64,000 nucleotides of DNA, from positions 62,001 through 126,000 of the forward strand of contig JAFTPP010000034.1 in assembly GCA_017463255.1 (NCBI GenBank), written 5' to 3'. The notes below the pieces were generated by a model. The model was not told the DNA's origin and made no database searches. It worked only from the letters and a program-made list of their open reading frames with translations. The stretch is from Lachnospiraceae bacterium (GTDB lineage Bacteria; Bacillota; Clostridia; Lachnospirales; Lachnospiraceae). Within the stretch, counting starts at the first letter, position 1, and every line of letters begins with the position of its first letter. The position numbers were made by a program, and so were the translations under genes. Positions 1 through 9,232 of this stretch are shown piece after piece.

Positions 1-2325
1 AGCATCACAATTATGGATAACCCATTTAAAGATGCAACATTTGACACATTATATGTTTCATACACAATTAACTTTGCACAGAACGCAGCTATGAACGGTT
101 GGGACGGAATTTTCAGTTTCTATAACTCAACCTCTACCGGACGTGTTTCATTCCAGACCGCTCCTTATATCTGCTACAATGACTGGGCAGGCAACTGGAT
201 TGATATCAATGCTCCGGGTACAACGTCAGACATCGTTGATTACGGTTTAATACCGGGCGTTGATTATGATGTTGACATTATTGTTACAAAAGATTCTGTT
301 AAGATGTACATTGACGGATTTGAAATTCCGATTAACGAAAATGGTTCCGGCGCAACCTACGAAGGATTATTATCCACAGTAGCATCCTGTGACCAGTTCT
401 CATGGGGTGTAGGTCTCGCACAGACTGCTCTTTGGAATACAGAAGTATGTACTTTGAAGGATGTATTAATTACCACTAAACTTCCTGCAACCGTAACTAA
501 TGAAAAAGCTTCCGTAGACTTAAATACAAACAATGCCTTGACAGTGACGGATAACCCTTACTTTGGTCAGATTGTTGACGGACTTTATGTAGAATACACC
601 ATCAACTTTAAAGAAGTAGCGGAACGCGGTGGCTGGGATGGACTCTTTAGCTTCTATAACAGCACTACAGGTGGTCGTATTTCTTTCCAGAGTACTCCGT
701 TTATCTGTTATAATGACGGCGCAGGAGCATGGTTTGATATTAACAATCCTAACCTTGGCGGCGATAATATTGCTGCAGGAAGCACTCCGGGCGAAAATAT
801 TACATTTGCCCTTACTATCACAAAAGATGGCGTAACCATGACGGCAAATGGTGAAGCTCTCACTATTGCAGAAAATAATAGCGGAAATGTAACATACGCA
901 GATGTTTTAGCGTATATCTCAGAGTGTGACCAGTTAACTTATGGTGTAGGGCAGGCTTCAACCTCTTATTGGTGGACAGAGCTTTGTACCTTATCCGATA
1001 TTAAGTTTGCTCCTATCTCTATTAATGTAACTGCTGATGGAGAAGGCACAGTAACAGGTACTGCTCATAAAAATACAACTACCATTACAGCAACCGGTGA
1101 TGCTTGCAACGAATTTATTGGCTGGTATGTTGGTGATATTTTAATCGGAACAAATTCTACAATGAATATTTCTGCTTGCAAGAACCTTAACATTGTAGGT
1201 AAATTTGAAAACATTTTGACTAATGTTACCGATTCTTTGGAAGACATCGATTCCATTGAAGATGCAGCTGAAGCTTTAGAAGAAATTATCGAGCTTTCCA
1301 CAGAGATTTTATCAACACCTGAAAACATGGAAAAGCTGGAAGAAATTGAAGAAACCTTGAAAACTTCATTAGGAACAGTTGTTAACGTAGTAAAACAGGC
1401 TGCTACACTTGATATAGCAGAAATTGTAAACGCACTAATCTCTGTCCCTGAAGGTGGTACAATTGAAGCAAATGTTGCTACAGTACCTACTACTCTTCCA
1501 AGTAATATGAGTAATAAGCAATTAACGAATGCCGCAGCAGTAGACTTAAAACTCTACAATGCAGGCGGAACAAATGTACAGTTACAGGTTCCTGTAAAAT
1601 TACGTTTTACAATTCCTGCAACCCTTGATACAAGTAAGGATATGGTTCTTCTTCATTACTCAGACAATGGTTCTGTTGAAAAACTCGACTTTACTATGGA
1701 TGGAAATGAAATCGTTGCTACTACAGCAAGCTTCAGTACTTTTGTTTTAGCAAACGTAGAAGATAAACCGGTTACTCCAAATCCGGGAACACCTTCAGGC
1801 GGTAGTACAACACCTTCTACACCTACAACGCCTTCTACGCCAGCGACACCTTCCGCTCCTGCAACACCTAGCGAGCCTTCTGTTCCTAGCGCAGAAAGTC
1901 CTATAGTAGAGGAAGAAAAAGGCACAGTAATTGATACTCCTATTACAGGCGGTACCTCCATTGATATTCCTCCAATGGTTATCATACCGGACAGTTCAGA
2001 AGAACTTGAGGATATTTGGGAAGACTTACTTGACGAAGATATTACTCCTTCCGAGACTCCTTCCGAGGATATTGAAGCAGATGAACCTACTGATTCAGAC
2101 AACGATACAGATTCAGGCATTGATGATTCAGCTTCTGCAGATGATAAGGACACAGCTTCCTCAGAAGTAGAAAAACCGGCAGATAACAAACCGGCTGCAG
2201 CTATTATTACAAATAATAATAACGATGGTTCTATTTGGCCAATCGTAGCAGTAATCGGATTATTAATTGTGGCTTTAGGTATTGTAATCGGATATATGCA
2301 TTTCACAAAAAAGGATGTTCAATAA
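1..2325 (+). CDS. Surface-anchored protein with two LamG-like repeats, 3' part
   Basis: The reading frame is open to the first base, so the true start and any signal peptide lie outside the window. The visible protein has two homologous segments of about 150 residues (roughly 1-150 and 170-340), each with a NGWDGIFSFYNS-like core and FQxxPxICYND, which look like concanavalin/LamG-type beta-sandwich, possibly carbohydrate-binding, domains. A short beta-repeat (ITATGDACNEFIGWYV), a helical acidic segment and a further beta domain (about 500-590) follow. The C-terminus has a Pro/Thr/Ser-rich then Asp/Glu-rich linker, one membrane helix (IWPIVAVIGLLIVALGIVI) and a short basic tail, the same anchoring layout as the GH5 enzyme at 37-40 kb. 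No catalytic domain is visible; it may lie upstream. Function as a cell-surface polysaccharide-binding or degrading protein is inference. Confidence 0.8.
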   Translation, partial: SITIMDNPFKDATFDTLYVSYTINFAQNAAMNGWDGIFSFYNSTSTGRVSFQTAPYICYNDWAGNWIDINAPGTTSDIVDYGLIPGVDYDVDIIVTKDSVKMYIDGFEIPINENGSGATYEGLLSTVASCDQFSWGVGLAQTALWNTEVCTLKDVLITTKLPATVTNEKASVDLNTNNALTVTDNPYFGQIVDGLYVEYTINFKEVAERGGWDGLFSFYNSTTGGRISFQSTPFICYNDGAGAWFDINNPNLGGDNIAAGSTPGENITFALTITKDGVTMTANGEALTIAENNSGNVTYADVLAYISECDQLTYGVGQASTSYWWTELCTLSDIKFAPISINVTADGEGTVTGTAHKNTTTITATGDACNEFIGWYVGDILIGTNSTMNISACKNLNIVGKFENILTNVTDSLEDIDSIEDAAEALEEIIELSTEILSTPENMEKLEEIEETLKTSLGTVVNVVKQAATLDIAEIVNALISVPEGGTIEANVATVPTTLPSNMSNKQLTNAAAVDLKLYNAGGTNVQLQVPVKLRFTIPATLDTSKDMVLLHYSDNGSVEKLDFTMDGNEIVATTASFSTFVLANVEDKPVTPNPGTPSGGSTTPSTPTTPSTPATPSAPATPSEPSVPSAESPIVEEEKGTVIDTPITGGTSIDIPPMVIIPDSSEELEDIWEDLLDEDITPSETPSEDIEADEPTDSDNDTDSGIDDSASADDKDTASSEVEKPADNKPAAAIITNNNNDGSIWPIVAVIGLLIVALGIVIGYMHFTKKDVQ

Positions 2326-2342
2326 TAATCCATAAAAAATAT

Positions 2343-2374
2343 GGCGGTGCACTATAAAGTGTACCGCCGTTATT
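2343..2374. terminator. Bidirectional intrinsic terminator
   Basis: GGCGGTGCAC (2343-2352) pairs with GTGTACCGCC (2359-2368) with one G-U pair and a 6-base loop. T-rich DNA follows on the + side and an A-rich stretch precedes it, so it can serve both the surface-protein gene and the converging oxidoreductase operon. Confidence 0.85.
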
Positions 2375-2378
2375 TTTA

Positions 2379-3134
2379 TTAATTCTTTGGATAAGGACTA
2401 TCCATTTCTGTTTCTGCTTTTTTTACTGCTTCTTCTAAAGTAAGTCCATAGAAATAAGGAGCATTCAAATATCTTCCTGATTTTTTGTCATCCACAAATG
2501 CTCCCACGCATACTCCCGGAATTGCACTTTCGGGTGCGTTCGGTGCATGTTGACCTCCCAAATCAGTTCTGCACCATCCCGGATCTGTAAGGTTAATCAT
2601 TACATCCGTTCCCTCAAACTTAGATCCCAAGTCAATGGTTACTTTATCAAGAGCCGCTTTACTTGCCGAATATCCTGCCTGTTGAGGGTCTAAGGTTATT
2701 CCGCTGGTCGTATTTAAAATTCTGCCAAAACCTCTCTCTGCCATTTTAGGAAGAAAATGATAACATATCATCATCGGTGCCATGGTGTTAATTCTAAAAC
2801 TCATGTCATAATCTTCCATTGGGGTCTTTAGATATTCATTACGATACGCAATCTGAACACCCGCATTGTTTAACACAATATCCACCTGCGTTCCTTTTTC
2901 ATCAATATATTGAAGCATCTTTTCCACTTCATCCAAATTAGAAAGTTCAGCCTGTACAACATATGCTTCCACTCCTAATCCTGTTACTTTATCTAAGATA
3001 TCCTGACAATGTTCTGCTTTACGGCTGTGAAGAATAAGGTTGCAACCTTGTCCTGCCATAAATTCTGCCGCAAGATATCCGATTCCTCTGCTGGCACCTG
3101 TAACAAGCGCCCATTTTCCTTTTACATTAACCAT
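2379..3134 (-). CDS. Short-chain dehydrogenase/reductase
   Basis: Classical SDR of about 251 residues. The N-terminus has the Rossmann dinucleotide motif TGASRGIGY; NNAG (VLNNAGVQ), the catalytic Ser region (TTSGITLDP) and YSASK follow in the expected order. It should catalyse an NAD(P)-dependent carbonyl/alcohol interconversion in the cytoplasm; the substrate is unknown. The start at 3134 is chosen because AAGGAG (3145-3150) lies 10 bases upstream; a longer frame exists but lacks a site. It is the last of three genes transcribed leftward and overlaps the preceding epimerase gene by 8 bases, so translation is probably coupled. Confidence 0.9.
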   Translation of the reverse strand: MVNVKGKWALVTGASRGIGYLAAEFMAGQGCNLILHSRKAEHCQDILDKVTGLGVEAYVVQAELSNLDEVEKMLQYIDEKGTQVDIVLNNAGVQIAYRNEYLKTPMEDYDMSFRINTMAPMMICYHFLPKMAERGFGRILNTTSGITLDPQQAGYSASKAALDKVTIDLGSKFEGTDVMINLTDPGWCRTDLGGQHAPNAPESAIPGVCVGAFVDDKKSGRYLNAPYFYGLTLEEAVKKAETEMDSPYPKN

Positions 3135-4149
3135 TATTAATAATCTCCTTCTTTGCATTTTCAAGTGCAGCGATTACCTTATCACACCACGCATCAAACT
3201 CAGGATCTTCCACCTGACATTCCGGATGGCTAAGAACATATTCCACTGCTTTTTTCACTCCGACGTCATGTCTGATTGTAGCAACGAAATCCGGAACTGC
3301 TCTCTTTAACTTAGAATTATCAAATACCACTGAATTCGATTTATCTCCGATTAATCCCCCTCTGAAGTCATAATCACTGACTGCGTGAAGAAAATCTGAC
3401 GGAACATAATATGGCTTGTATTCTACCCCAAGAGCATTTGCCAATGACTGATAAATCTGATTCCATGTAAGACTCTCATCTGACGTAATATGGTAGGTTT
3501 CTCCAATAGCGTGAACATTTCCCATTAATCCGATAAAGCCCTTTGCGAAATCACTGTTGAAAGTCATGGTCCAAAGCGAAGTGCCGTCTCCGTGAACAAT
3601 AACCGGCTTACCTTCCAACATACGTTTTACTACCTGCCAGCTTCCGTTTTTACCATGTGCCCCAACAGGAATAGAACGCTCATCATAAGTATGGCTTGGT
3701 CTGATAATGGTAACAGGGAACCCGTTTTCACGATACATCTTCATTAAAAACTCTTCACAGGCAATTTTATCTCTGGAATACTGCCAATATGGATTAGCAA
3801 GTGGCGTAGACTCCGTAATCTTATAATCTGCTAAAGGCTTCTGGTATGCTGATGCAGAACTGATATACATAAACTGCTTAGTCTTTCCGTTGAATAATCT
3901 AAAATCCCTTTCAAGCTGTGAAGGAACAAAACCAATAAAATCACACACTACATCAAAAGAATGTTCTGCCAGTCTTTCTGCGGCTTCCGCCTCATTATTA
4001 ATGTCCCCGCGGATAAACTTAACTTCCTTTGGCAGCTCACTGTTTCTTGACCCTCTGTTAAAAAGATATACATCGTGTCCTTGCTCCACTAACCCTTTCG
4101 TGATAGCCATACTGATTGTTCCGGTTCCGCCAATAAATAATACCTTCAT
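3127..4149 (-). CDS. NAD-dependent epimerase/dehydratase (extended SDR)
   Basis: A 340-residue extended SDR. The glycine-rich motif GGTGTIS is at the N-terminus, followed by an acidic loop (RGDIN), a SSASAYQ segment and a YSRDK active-site motif. Extended SDRs of this type act on nucleotide-sugar or related hydroxyl substrates; this branch resembles plant CSP41/isoflavone-reductase-like epimerases, and the substrate cannot be read from sequence. It is the middle gene of an operon after the iron alcohol dehydrogenase (20-base gap) and overlaps the downstream SDR. Confidence 0.88.
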   Translation of the reverse strand: MKVLFIGGTGTISMAITKGLVEQGHDVYLFNRGSRNSELPKEVKFIRGDINNEAEAAERLAEHSFDVVCDFIGFVPSQLERDFRLFNGKTKQFMYISSASAYQKPLADYKITESTPLANPYWQYSRDKIACEEFLMKMYRENGFPVTIIRPSHTYDERSIPVGAHGKNGSWQVVKRMLEGKPVIVHGDGTSLWTMTFNSDFAKGFIGLMGNVHAIGETYHITSDESLTWNQIYQSLANALGVEYKPYYVPSDFLHAVSDYDFRGGLIGDKSNSVVFDNSKLKRAVPDFVATIRHDVGVKKAVEYVLSHPECQVEDPEFDAWCDKVIAALENAKKEIINNG

Positions 4150-4169
4150 ATCGTATCCTCCAAAATAAT

Positions 4170-5351
4170 TTATAATGTAGCTTTTGCCGCAATCCCATAT
4201 ATCTTAGCAACATCTTCAGAAGAAAGGGCTACAAATCCTCCTGTTTTCCCGTCACCCAATCCAAACTTCTCAACTAACACAGGAATATCTTCCTCTTTTG
4301 CTCCTAACTCACTAAAATTAATAGGCATTCCGATTTCATGCAGGAATTTTCTAAAACATGCAATACCTTTAAGCGCAGTTTCTTCAGGATTTTCAAAATT
4401 CATTTCACATCCCCATACACGAACTGCCATCTGGGCAAATCTCATAACATCATGCTTATATACAAATTCCATCCATGCAGGCATAATTACCGCAAGTCCT
4501 GCCCCGTGCGCACAATCATAAAGACCCGAAAGCTCATGCTCAATTCCATGACTGTTCCAATCCTGACTTCTGCCCACACCTACAATATCATTATGGGCAA
4601 CGGTTCCCGCCCACATAATGTTAGCTCTGGCTTCATAGTTATTTGGATCAGCGATTACCCGCGGTGTCTCTTTTACCATGGTTAATAACACCGCCTCACA
4701 TAATCTGTCTGTAATTTCTACCTCTTTGGTGTTCGTAAAATATCTCTCAAATACATGTGCCATAATATCTGTGGCACCACATGCGGTCTGATACGCCGGT
4801 AGAGTGCATGTAAGTAAAGGATTTAAAATAGAAAAACGTGGGCGTAATAAATCAGAACCTGCATCTCTTTTTAACATTCCGTCTTCTTTCGTAACAACGG
4901 AGCCACCGCTTCCTTCACTTCCTGCTGCCGCAATGGTAAGCACTGTTCCGATTGGCAATGCTTCCTTTACTTCCTTATCCGTACTGTAAAAATCCCAAAA
5001 ATCACCATCGTAAGGAACCCCCAAGGCAATTCCCTTAGAGGAATCGATACAGGAACCTCCGCCTACTGATAAAATAAAATCAACCTTTTCATCCCTGCAA
5101 AGCTTAATTCCTTCGTAAATAAGAGTATCCCTCGGATTTGGCTTTACCCCGCCAAGCTCCACATAAGGAATACCGCATTTATTTAGTGAATCCTTAACTC
5201 GCGCTAAAAGCCCCGACTTAACTGCAGAGCCGGAACCATAATGGATTAACACCTTGCTTCCGCCATATTTTTTTACATATTCCCCACAGCTATTTTCAGT
5301 CCCCTTACCGAATACAAATTCCGTCGGACTATAAAAACTAAAATTCTCCAT
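4170..5351 (-). CDS. Iron-containing alcohol dehydrogenase
   Basis: Group III alcohol dehydrogenase, 393 residues from the chosen start. It shows the NAD-binding segment VGGGSCIDSSKGIA, the ATDIMAHVFERY segment, and the His-rich metal region EHELSGLYDCAHGAGLAV, as in butanol dehydrogenase/YugJ-like enzymes. It likely reduces an aldehyde to an alcohol with NAD(P)H in the cytoplasm. The start ATG at 5351 is preferred because GGAGG lies 11 bases upstream; the upstream alternative ATG would put that site inside the gene. It is first of three leftward oxidoreductase genes, so the operon probably processes one small or sugar-derived carbonyl compound. Confidence 0.93.
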   Translation of the reverse strand: MENFSFYSPTEFVFGKGTENSCGEYVKKYGGSKVLIHYGSGSAVKSGLLARVKDSLNKCGIPYVELGGVKPNPRDTLIYEGIKLCRDEKVDFILSVGGGSCIDSSKGIALGVPYDGDFWDFYSTDKEVKEALPIGTVLTIAAAGSEGSGGSVVTKEDGMLKRDAGSDLLRPRFSILNPLLTCTLPAYQTACGATDIMAHVFERYFTNTKEVEITDRLCEAVLLTMVKETPRVIADPNNYEARANIMWAGTVAHNDIVGVGRSQDWNSHGIEHELSGLYDCAHGAGLAVIMPAWMEFVYKHDVMRFAQMAVRVWGCEMNFENPEETALKGIACFRKFLHEIGMPINFSELGAKEEDIPVLVEKFGLGDGKTGGFVALSSEDVAKIYGIAAKATL

Positions 5352-5385
5352 TAATGTACCTACCTCCATATTTTTATATAGAAAT

Positions 5386-5415
5386 ATCATATATCATTGG
5401 CATATATACTGACAA
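5386..5415 (-). promoter_or_regulatory. Promoter of the oxidoreductase operon
   Basis: On the minus strand TTGTCA (5410-5415) and TATGAT (5386-5391) are separated by 18 bases, about 34 bases before the alcohol dehydrogenase start. Assigned by hexamer match only. Confidence 0.55.
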
Positions 5416-5486
5416 CCCGAAAGAATATGCAAAAAATACCTTCTAAATTTATGAATATCTTACTACTATTATGCATAATTGCACTA

Positions 5487-5515
5487 TTTTCCTGTAAATA
5501 GCAATGTGATATAAT
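5487..5515 (+). promoter_or_regulatory. Extended -10 promoter of the EAL protein gene
   Basis: TATAAT (5510-5515) is preceded by TGA, giving an extended -10. A poor -35 (TTTTCC, 5487-5492) lies 17 bases upstream. The start codon is 47 bases downstream. Confidence 0.6.
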
Positions 5516-5561
5516 AAAATGTAACGCTAAAAACCTTCCTAAATCGAAAAATGGTGAATAG

Positions 5562-7838
5562 ATGAAGTTACTATTAGGAACTATTTTAACAGTTGCCCTA
5601 TTGGTTATAGGCATCTTAATTATTAAAACATATAAAGAAACACATAAGCTTGCCCGTATCGTACGAAAAGTCTTACTAGTCGGGTTAATCGTTGTGTTGT
5701 TTAACATCATTTCTCTATATACCCATTATGCAAAGGTGTGCCTTCTTGCATATTGTGGCTACTTTATTGCATCTGCCTGGATGCTGTATTATTTACTTCA
5801 ATTTTCCATCGAGTACATAGGGCATAGATTTGAAGACCACATTAATAAGACCGGTATGATATTACTCCTCATTGCCGATTCCGTTTCTGTGGCAATCAAT
5901 TATTTCCGCCCATATCAATTTACATTAAATCCTGTCACTGTAATGAATGAAAGCTATTACGAGCTGGATGCAACCATTTGGTTTATCGTACACTACGGCA
6001 TTATCCTTATGCTAGTTACATTCTGCCTTATCAGTTTGTTTTACCGCTCCTATACTGCACCGGTATTCTATCGTAGAAAATATTTAACCATTGCCGTCAT
6101 CATGGTTATTTTGGTTATTTTAAATGTATTTACCATAACCTCTGCAATTGATGTTTCCGTTATCGGATACGTAATTGAAGGTATCGGAATTTATTATTGT
6201 GTATTTGTATATACTCCGCAAAAGCTCTTATCCAAAACCTTATATCATGTTTCACAGGACATGTCTGTGGGCGTTTTTGTTATGGATATTGAAGGCAATA
6301 TCCTTTACATCAACAAGTACGCCAAACCCTTGTTGAGTGAAGAAAATCCATTGGTAAACAAAAAAGACATTACCTTGGAAACATGGTGTCGGAACCAATA
6401 TCTGAATCGTTTGGAAAACTTTACGGAAGAGCATACCTTCTATTGTAAGGATACAGAAATCGTACTAAAAATCCAGCTTCAACGAATGGTCGACGTAAAA
6501 AGCCATTTGCAAGGCGGATACTTTGTAATCCAGGACCGCACGGAAGAAATCAATAAGTTAAAAAAAGAACGTTATCAGGCACACCATGACCCGTTAACGG
6601 ATTTATATAACAAAGCTTATTTTTGTGAAAAAGCGAGAAGCTATATTAACAGACATCTGGAAGAAAAACTATTAATGATCTGCACGGATATTAAGGACTT
6701 TAAAATGATTAATGATTTCTTAGGTCCTAAATCCGGTGACACCGTACTGATTAACTTTGCTAATATGATAAAAGAGCAGATTCCACAGGCTCTTATCTAT
6801 GGCCGTCTTGGAAATGATATTTTTGCTATCTTAATGAAAAAAGAGGATTTCGACGAATCCTTCTTTATCAGGGAAGAGCAGGATGCCTTACTTCAGGGTA
6901 CTGAAAAAACCGTATCTTTCCCAATTATCAGTTACACCGGTGTGTATGAAATAACAGAGCATGCACTACCTATATTCGTAATGTGCGACCGTGCCCGAAT
7001 GGCAATGTCCACCATCAAGGGTGACTATCATAAGCGCATTGCTTACTATGACGACAACTTACGTGCAAGCATTCTTCATGAACAAGAGCTTATCAGTAAT
7101 TTAAGTACTGCCATTGCAGAAGAACAGCTTCAGATGTACCTTCAGCCTCAAATGGATGCCGACGGTAATTTACTTGGCTCAGAAGCATTAATTAGATGGA
7201 TTCATCCGGAAAAAGGCCCTATTATGCCGGGAGACTTTATCCCTGTATTTGAAAAGAACGGCTTAATCTCTGATGTAGACAGGTATATTTGGGAAAAGGC
7301 CTGTACGCTGCTTAAAAAATGGAAAGACGAGGGACGGGAAGATTTATATATTTCTGTCAATATCTCTCCAAGAGATTTCTACTTCCTCAACATTTTCCAA
7401 ATATTTACAGAGCTTATAGAAAAATATGATATCTCACCTAAAAATATCAAACTGGAAATCACAGAAACTGCCATTGTTATGGACTTTAACCGACAAATGG
7501 ACCTTATCACAAGACTTCGTCAGACAGGCTTTGTGGTAGAAATGGATGATTTCGGAAGTGGCTACTCTTCTCTTAATATGCTTAAGGATATCCATGTAGA
7601 TATTCTTAAAATCGATATGGCATTCCTTAAAAAAGCCAACGATGAAGAACGAAGCCGCAAGATTCTTAAAATGGTTATTGCCCTTTCAAAACAGCTTGGA
7701 ATGCCCGTTATTACGGAAGGAATTGAAAACGCTGAACAGGTACAGTTCTTAACAGAAATGGGTTGTGAAATGTTCCAAGGTTACTACTTTGCAAAGCCTA
7801 TGGATGTTGCTACTTTTGAAGCACAATATCTGAAATAA
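5562..7838 (+). CDS. Membrane cyclic-di-GMP phosphodiesterase, 7TM-PAS-degenerate GGDEF-EAL
   Basis: The N-terminal 215 or so residues form about seven hydrophobic helices (histidine-kinase-type 7TM sensor). A PAS-like segment (FVMDIEGNILYIN) follows, then a GGDEF domain and a C-terminal EAL domain. The GGDEF signature is changed to GNDIF, so cyclase activity is unlikely. The EAL domain keeps EALIRW, SVNISPRDF, EITETA, DDFGSGYSS and ITEGIE, which supports an active phosphodiesterase that hydrolyses c-di-GMP. The degenerate GGDEF may act as a GTP-sensing regulatory domain, as known for some family members. The ATG at 5562 has only a weak GGTG-like site. Monocistronic, divergent from the oxidoreductase operon. 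The sensed signal is unknown. Confidence 0.92.
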   Translation: MKLLLGTILTVALLVIGILIIKTYKETHKLARIVRKVLLVGLIVVLFNIISLYTHYAKVCLLAYCGYFIASAWMLYYLLQFSIEYIGHRFEDHINKTGMILLLIADSVSVAINYFRPYQFTLNPVTVMNESYYELDATIWFIVHYGIILMLVTFCLISLFYRSYTAPVFYRRKYLTIAVIMVILVILNVFTITSAIDVSVIGYVIEGIGIYYCVFVYTPQKLLSKTLYHVSQDMSVGVFVMDIEGNILYINKYAKPLLSEENPLVNKKDITLETWCRNQYLNRLENFTEEHTFYCKDTEIVLKIQLQRMVDVKSHLQGGYFVIQDRTEEINKLKKERYQAHHDPLTDLYNKAYFCEKARSYINRHLEEKLLMICTDIKDFKMINDFLGPKSGDTVLINFANMIKEQIPQALIYGRLGNDIFAILMKKEDFDESFFIREEQDALLQGTEKTVSFPIISYTGVYEITEHALPIFVMCDRARMAMSTIKGDYHKRIAYYDDNLRASILHEQELISNLSTAIAEEQLQMYLQPQMDADGNLLGSEALIRWIHPEKGPIMPGDFIPVFEKNGLISDVDRYIWEKACTLLKKWKDEGREDLYISVNISPRDFYFLNIFQIFTELIEKYDISPKNIKLEITETAIVMDFNRQMDLITRLRQTGFVVEMDDFGSGYSSLNMLKDIHVDILKIDMAFLKKANDEERSRKILKMVIALSKQLGMPVITEGIENAEQVQFLTEMGCEMFQGYYFAKPMDVATFEAQYLK

Positions 7839-7865
7839 ATGAAACCTCCGCTTCATTTCAATTGA
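7837..7865 (+). terminator. Weak hairpin after the EAL gene
   Basis: AAATGAA (7837-7843) and TTCATTT (7852-7858) flank an 8-base loop just after the stop codon; T-rich DNA follows after a 6-base gap. The rest of the space to 8011 is AT-rich with no gene seen. Confidence 0.35.
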
Positions 7866-8011
7866 TTTTTGTTTTGTTTCATTTGATGTACTTATATTAC
7901 TGTTCGTTTGTTATTGAAATGATAAGGATTTGTTTGGGTTTTGTTAATTATATAACATTGGTGAAAATTTTCTTCATACCATTCTCCTATATAAACACTT
8001 TAAGGAACTTC

Positions 8012-8398
8012 CTAAATAGAAAGTTCCTCTGTTAAAGACAATATCTGTTCTGCAACTTTTGCTCTGCGTTTTCCGGTTACTTTTTTATAAACAGGATAGG
8101 CAATGCTAAGTATAGCAATTCCAAGGATGCCAATTAGAATTCCCGGAACAAACAATGTATCTGCCCATACCATTGTACAACACATTCCTACGCCCATAAT
8201 TAATGCTCCGATAATTCCGATTACTAACGCAATGATGGTACCCGGTTTTTCTGCATTTTTATCAAGTCTTCTTAAAGTTTCCATTTTGTCTTCCTCTTTC
8301 GGAAGATATTTCTTTCTGATTCTGTCGATTTCCGACTGTTTACTTGCCGAATACGTATATTCGAATTCGTTATTTCCTCTTAATACAATTTCTGCCAT
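8012..8398 (-). CDS. Small two-helix membrane protein, last gene of ABC operon
   Basis: A 128-residue protein with a soluble charged N-terminus (FEYTYSASKQSEIDRIRKKY, then LPKEEDKMETLRRLD), two membrane helices (about 55-105) and a basic C-terminal helix. It is clearly paralogous to the protein at 14103-14480, sharing the same N-terminal block and helix spacing. I do not recognise a functional family. It is the distal gene after two ATPase/permease pairs, which suggests an accessory subunit of those transporters. An inverted repeat (8003-8010 with 8021-8028) spans its stop codon. Confidence 0.8.
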   Translation of the reverse strand: MAEIVLRGNNEFEYTYSASKQSEIDRIRKKYLPKEEDKMETLRRLDKNAEKPGTIIALVIGIIGALIMGVGMCCTMVWADTLFVPGILIGILGIAILSIAYPVYKKVTGKRRAKVAEQILSLTEELSI

Positions 8399-8415
8399 AA
8401 TTTATATTTCCTTTC

Positions 8416-9225
8416 TTATAAAATACTCTTTTTCTTTAAAATCAGGTTGCTGATTGCTCCAATTCCCAATCCAAACAATACGCTTCCCACAAGGCAAAGC
8501 ACCACATTCATAATTGTGGAATCTAGCGGAGTTAACATTGGTATCATGGTAAAAAACAACATCCCTACCATGAGAGAACCAAGAATGGAAAGCCATGCTT
8601 TTTGTTTTGCCCAAACTCCCATTAATACATAAATCGGAACAAATACTCCTACTAACAGTACCTTTGCAAACATACACATTACAACGCCGTTAACGCCTGC
8701 AGCACCTGTGTCAAAAGGTAAGCCTGATATTGCTCCTCCAAGACATGTTCCTATAAAAAAGCCCAGAATCATGCTGGCTCCCCCGACAAAGCCTGCCAAC
8801 GTCTTAGAAATAACATAATCTGTTTTCTTTGCTCTCACTGTAAACAGATTTTTTGCATATCCGCTTCTAAAGTCGTCTGCCACAAAAATGCAGACTAAAA
8901 CTGCCACAAAAAAGTACAGCATATTAATGTTACACATTCCTGTAAGACTCATATCCATAACAGAGCTTTCACTGCTAATAGAGCCAATTGCCTGCCAGGT
9001 ATTGTCAAATCCTTCTATAGTTGTTTCCACACCGGTCTGTGGATTTACGGTAGTTGTACCGTCCATTAAGGTAGTCATGACAAGAATCAGAACCGGCATA
9101 ATGATGGAAATCCCTACCATAATATAGTAAAAACGCATAGTGAACATTCTTCTAAAGTCCACTTTTAACATGCTCTTTAATCTCTTTCCAAAATGTTGAA
9201 CTTCAAATTTTACTTCATTTGCCAT
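8416..9225 (-). CDS. ABC-2 type permease (second pair)
   Basis: A 269-residue protein with about six membrane helices and a large loop after helix 1, the ABC-2 permease pattern seen in bacitracin/lantibiotic export and immunity systems. It resembles the permease at 10149-10976 through the shared start (KRLKSMLKVDFRRMF against KRLKGMLGVDFYRLF) and the segment DDFRSGYAKNLFTVRAKK. It lies 7 bases after its ATPase partner. The exported substrate is unknown. Confidence 0.87.
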   Translation of the reverse strand: MANEVKFEVQHFGKRLKSMLKVDFRRMFTMRFYYIMVGISIIMPVLILVMTTLMDGTTTVNPQTGVETTIEGFDNTWQAIGSISSESSVMDMSLTGMCNINMLYFFVAVLVCIFVADDFRSGYAKNLFTVRAKKTDYVISKTLAGFVGGASMILGFFIGTCLGGAISGLPFDTGAAGVNGVVMCMFAKVLLVGVFVPIYVLMGVWAKQKAWLSILGSLMVGMLFFTMIPMLTPLDSTIMNVVLCLVGSVLFGLGIGAISNLILKKKSIL

Positions 9226-9232
9226 CTTAACT

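Noticed and set aside
1656-2306. Open frame of 216 codons on the minus strand inside the first gene
   Set aside because: It mirrors the Pro/Thr/Ser and Asp/Glu-rich linker of the surface protein, is Ser-rich low complexity and has no ribosome site.
8003-8028. Inverted repeat AGGAACTT/AAGTTCCT as terminator of the ABC operon
   Set aside because: Good 8-bp stem across the stop codon but no T run on the minus strand; kept only as a remark.
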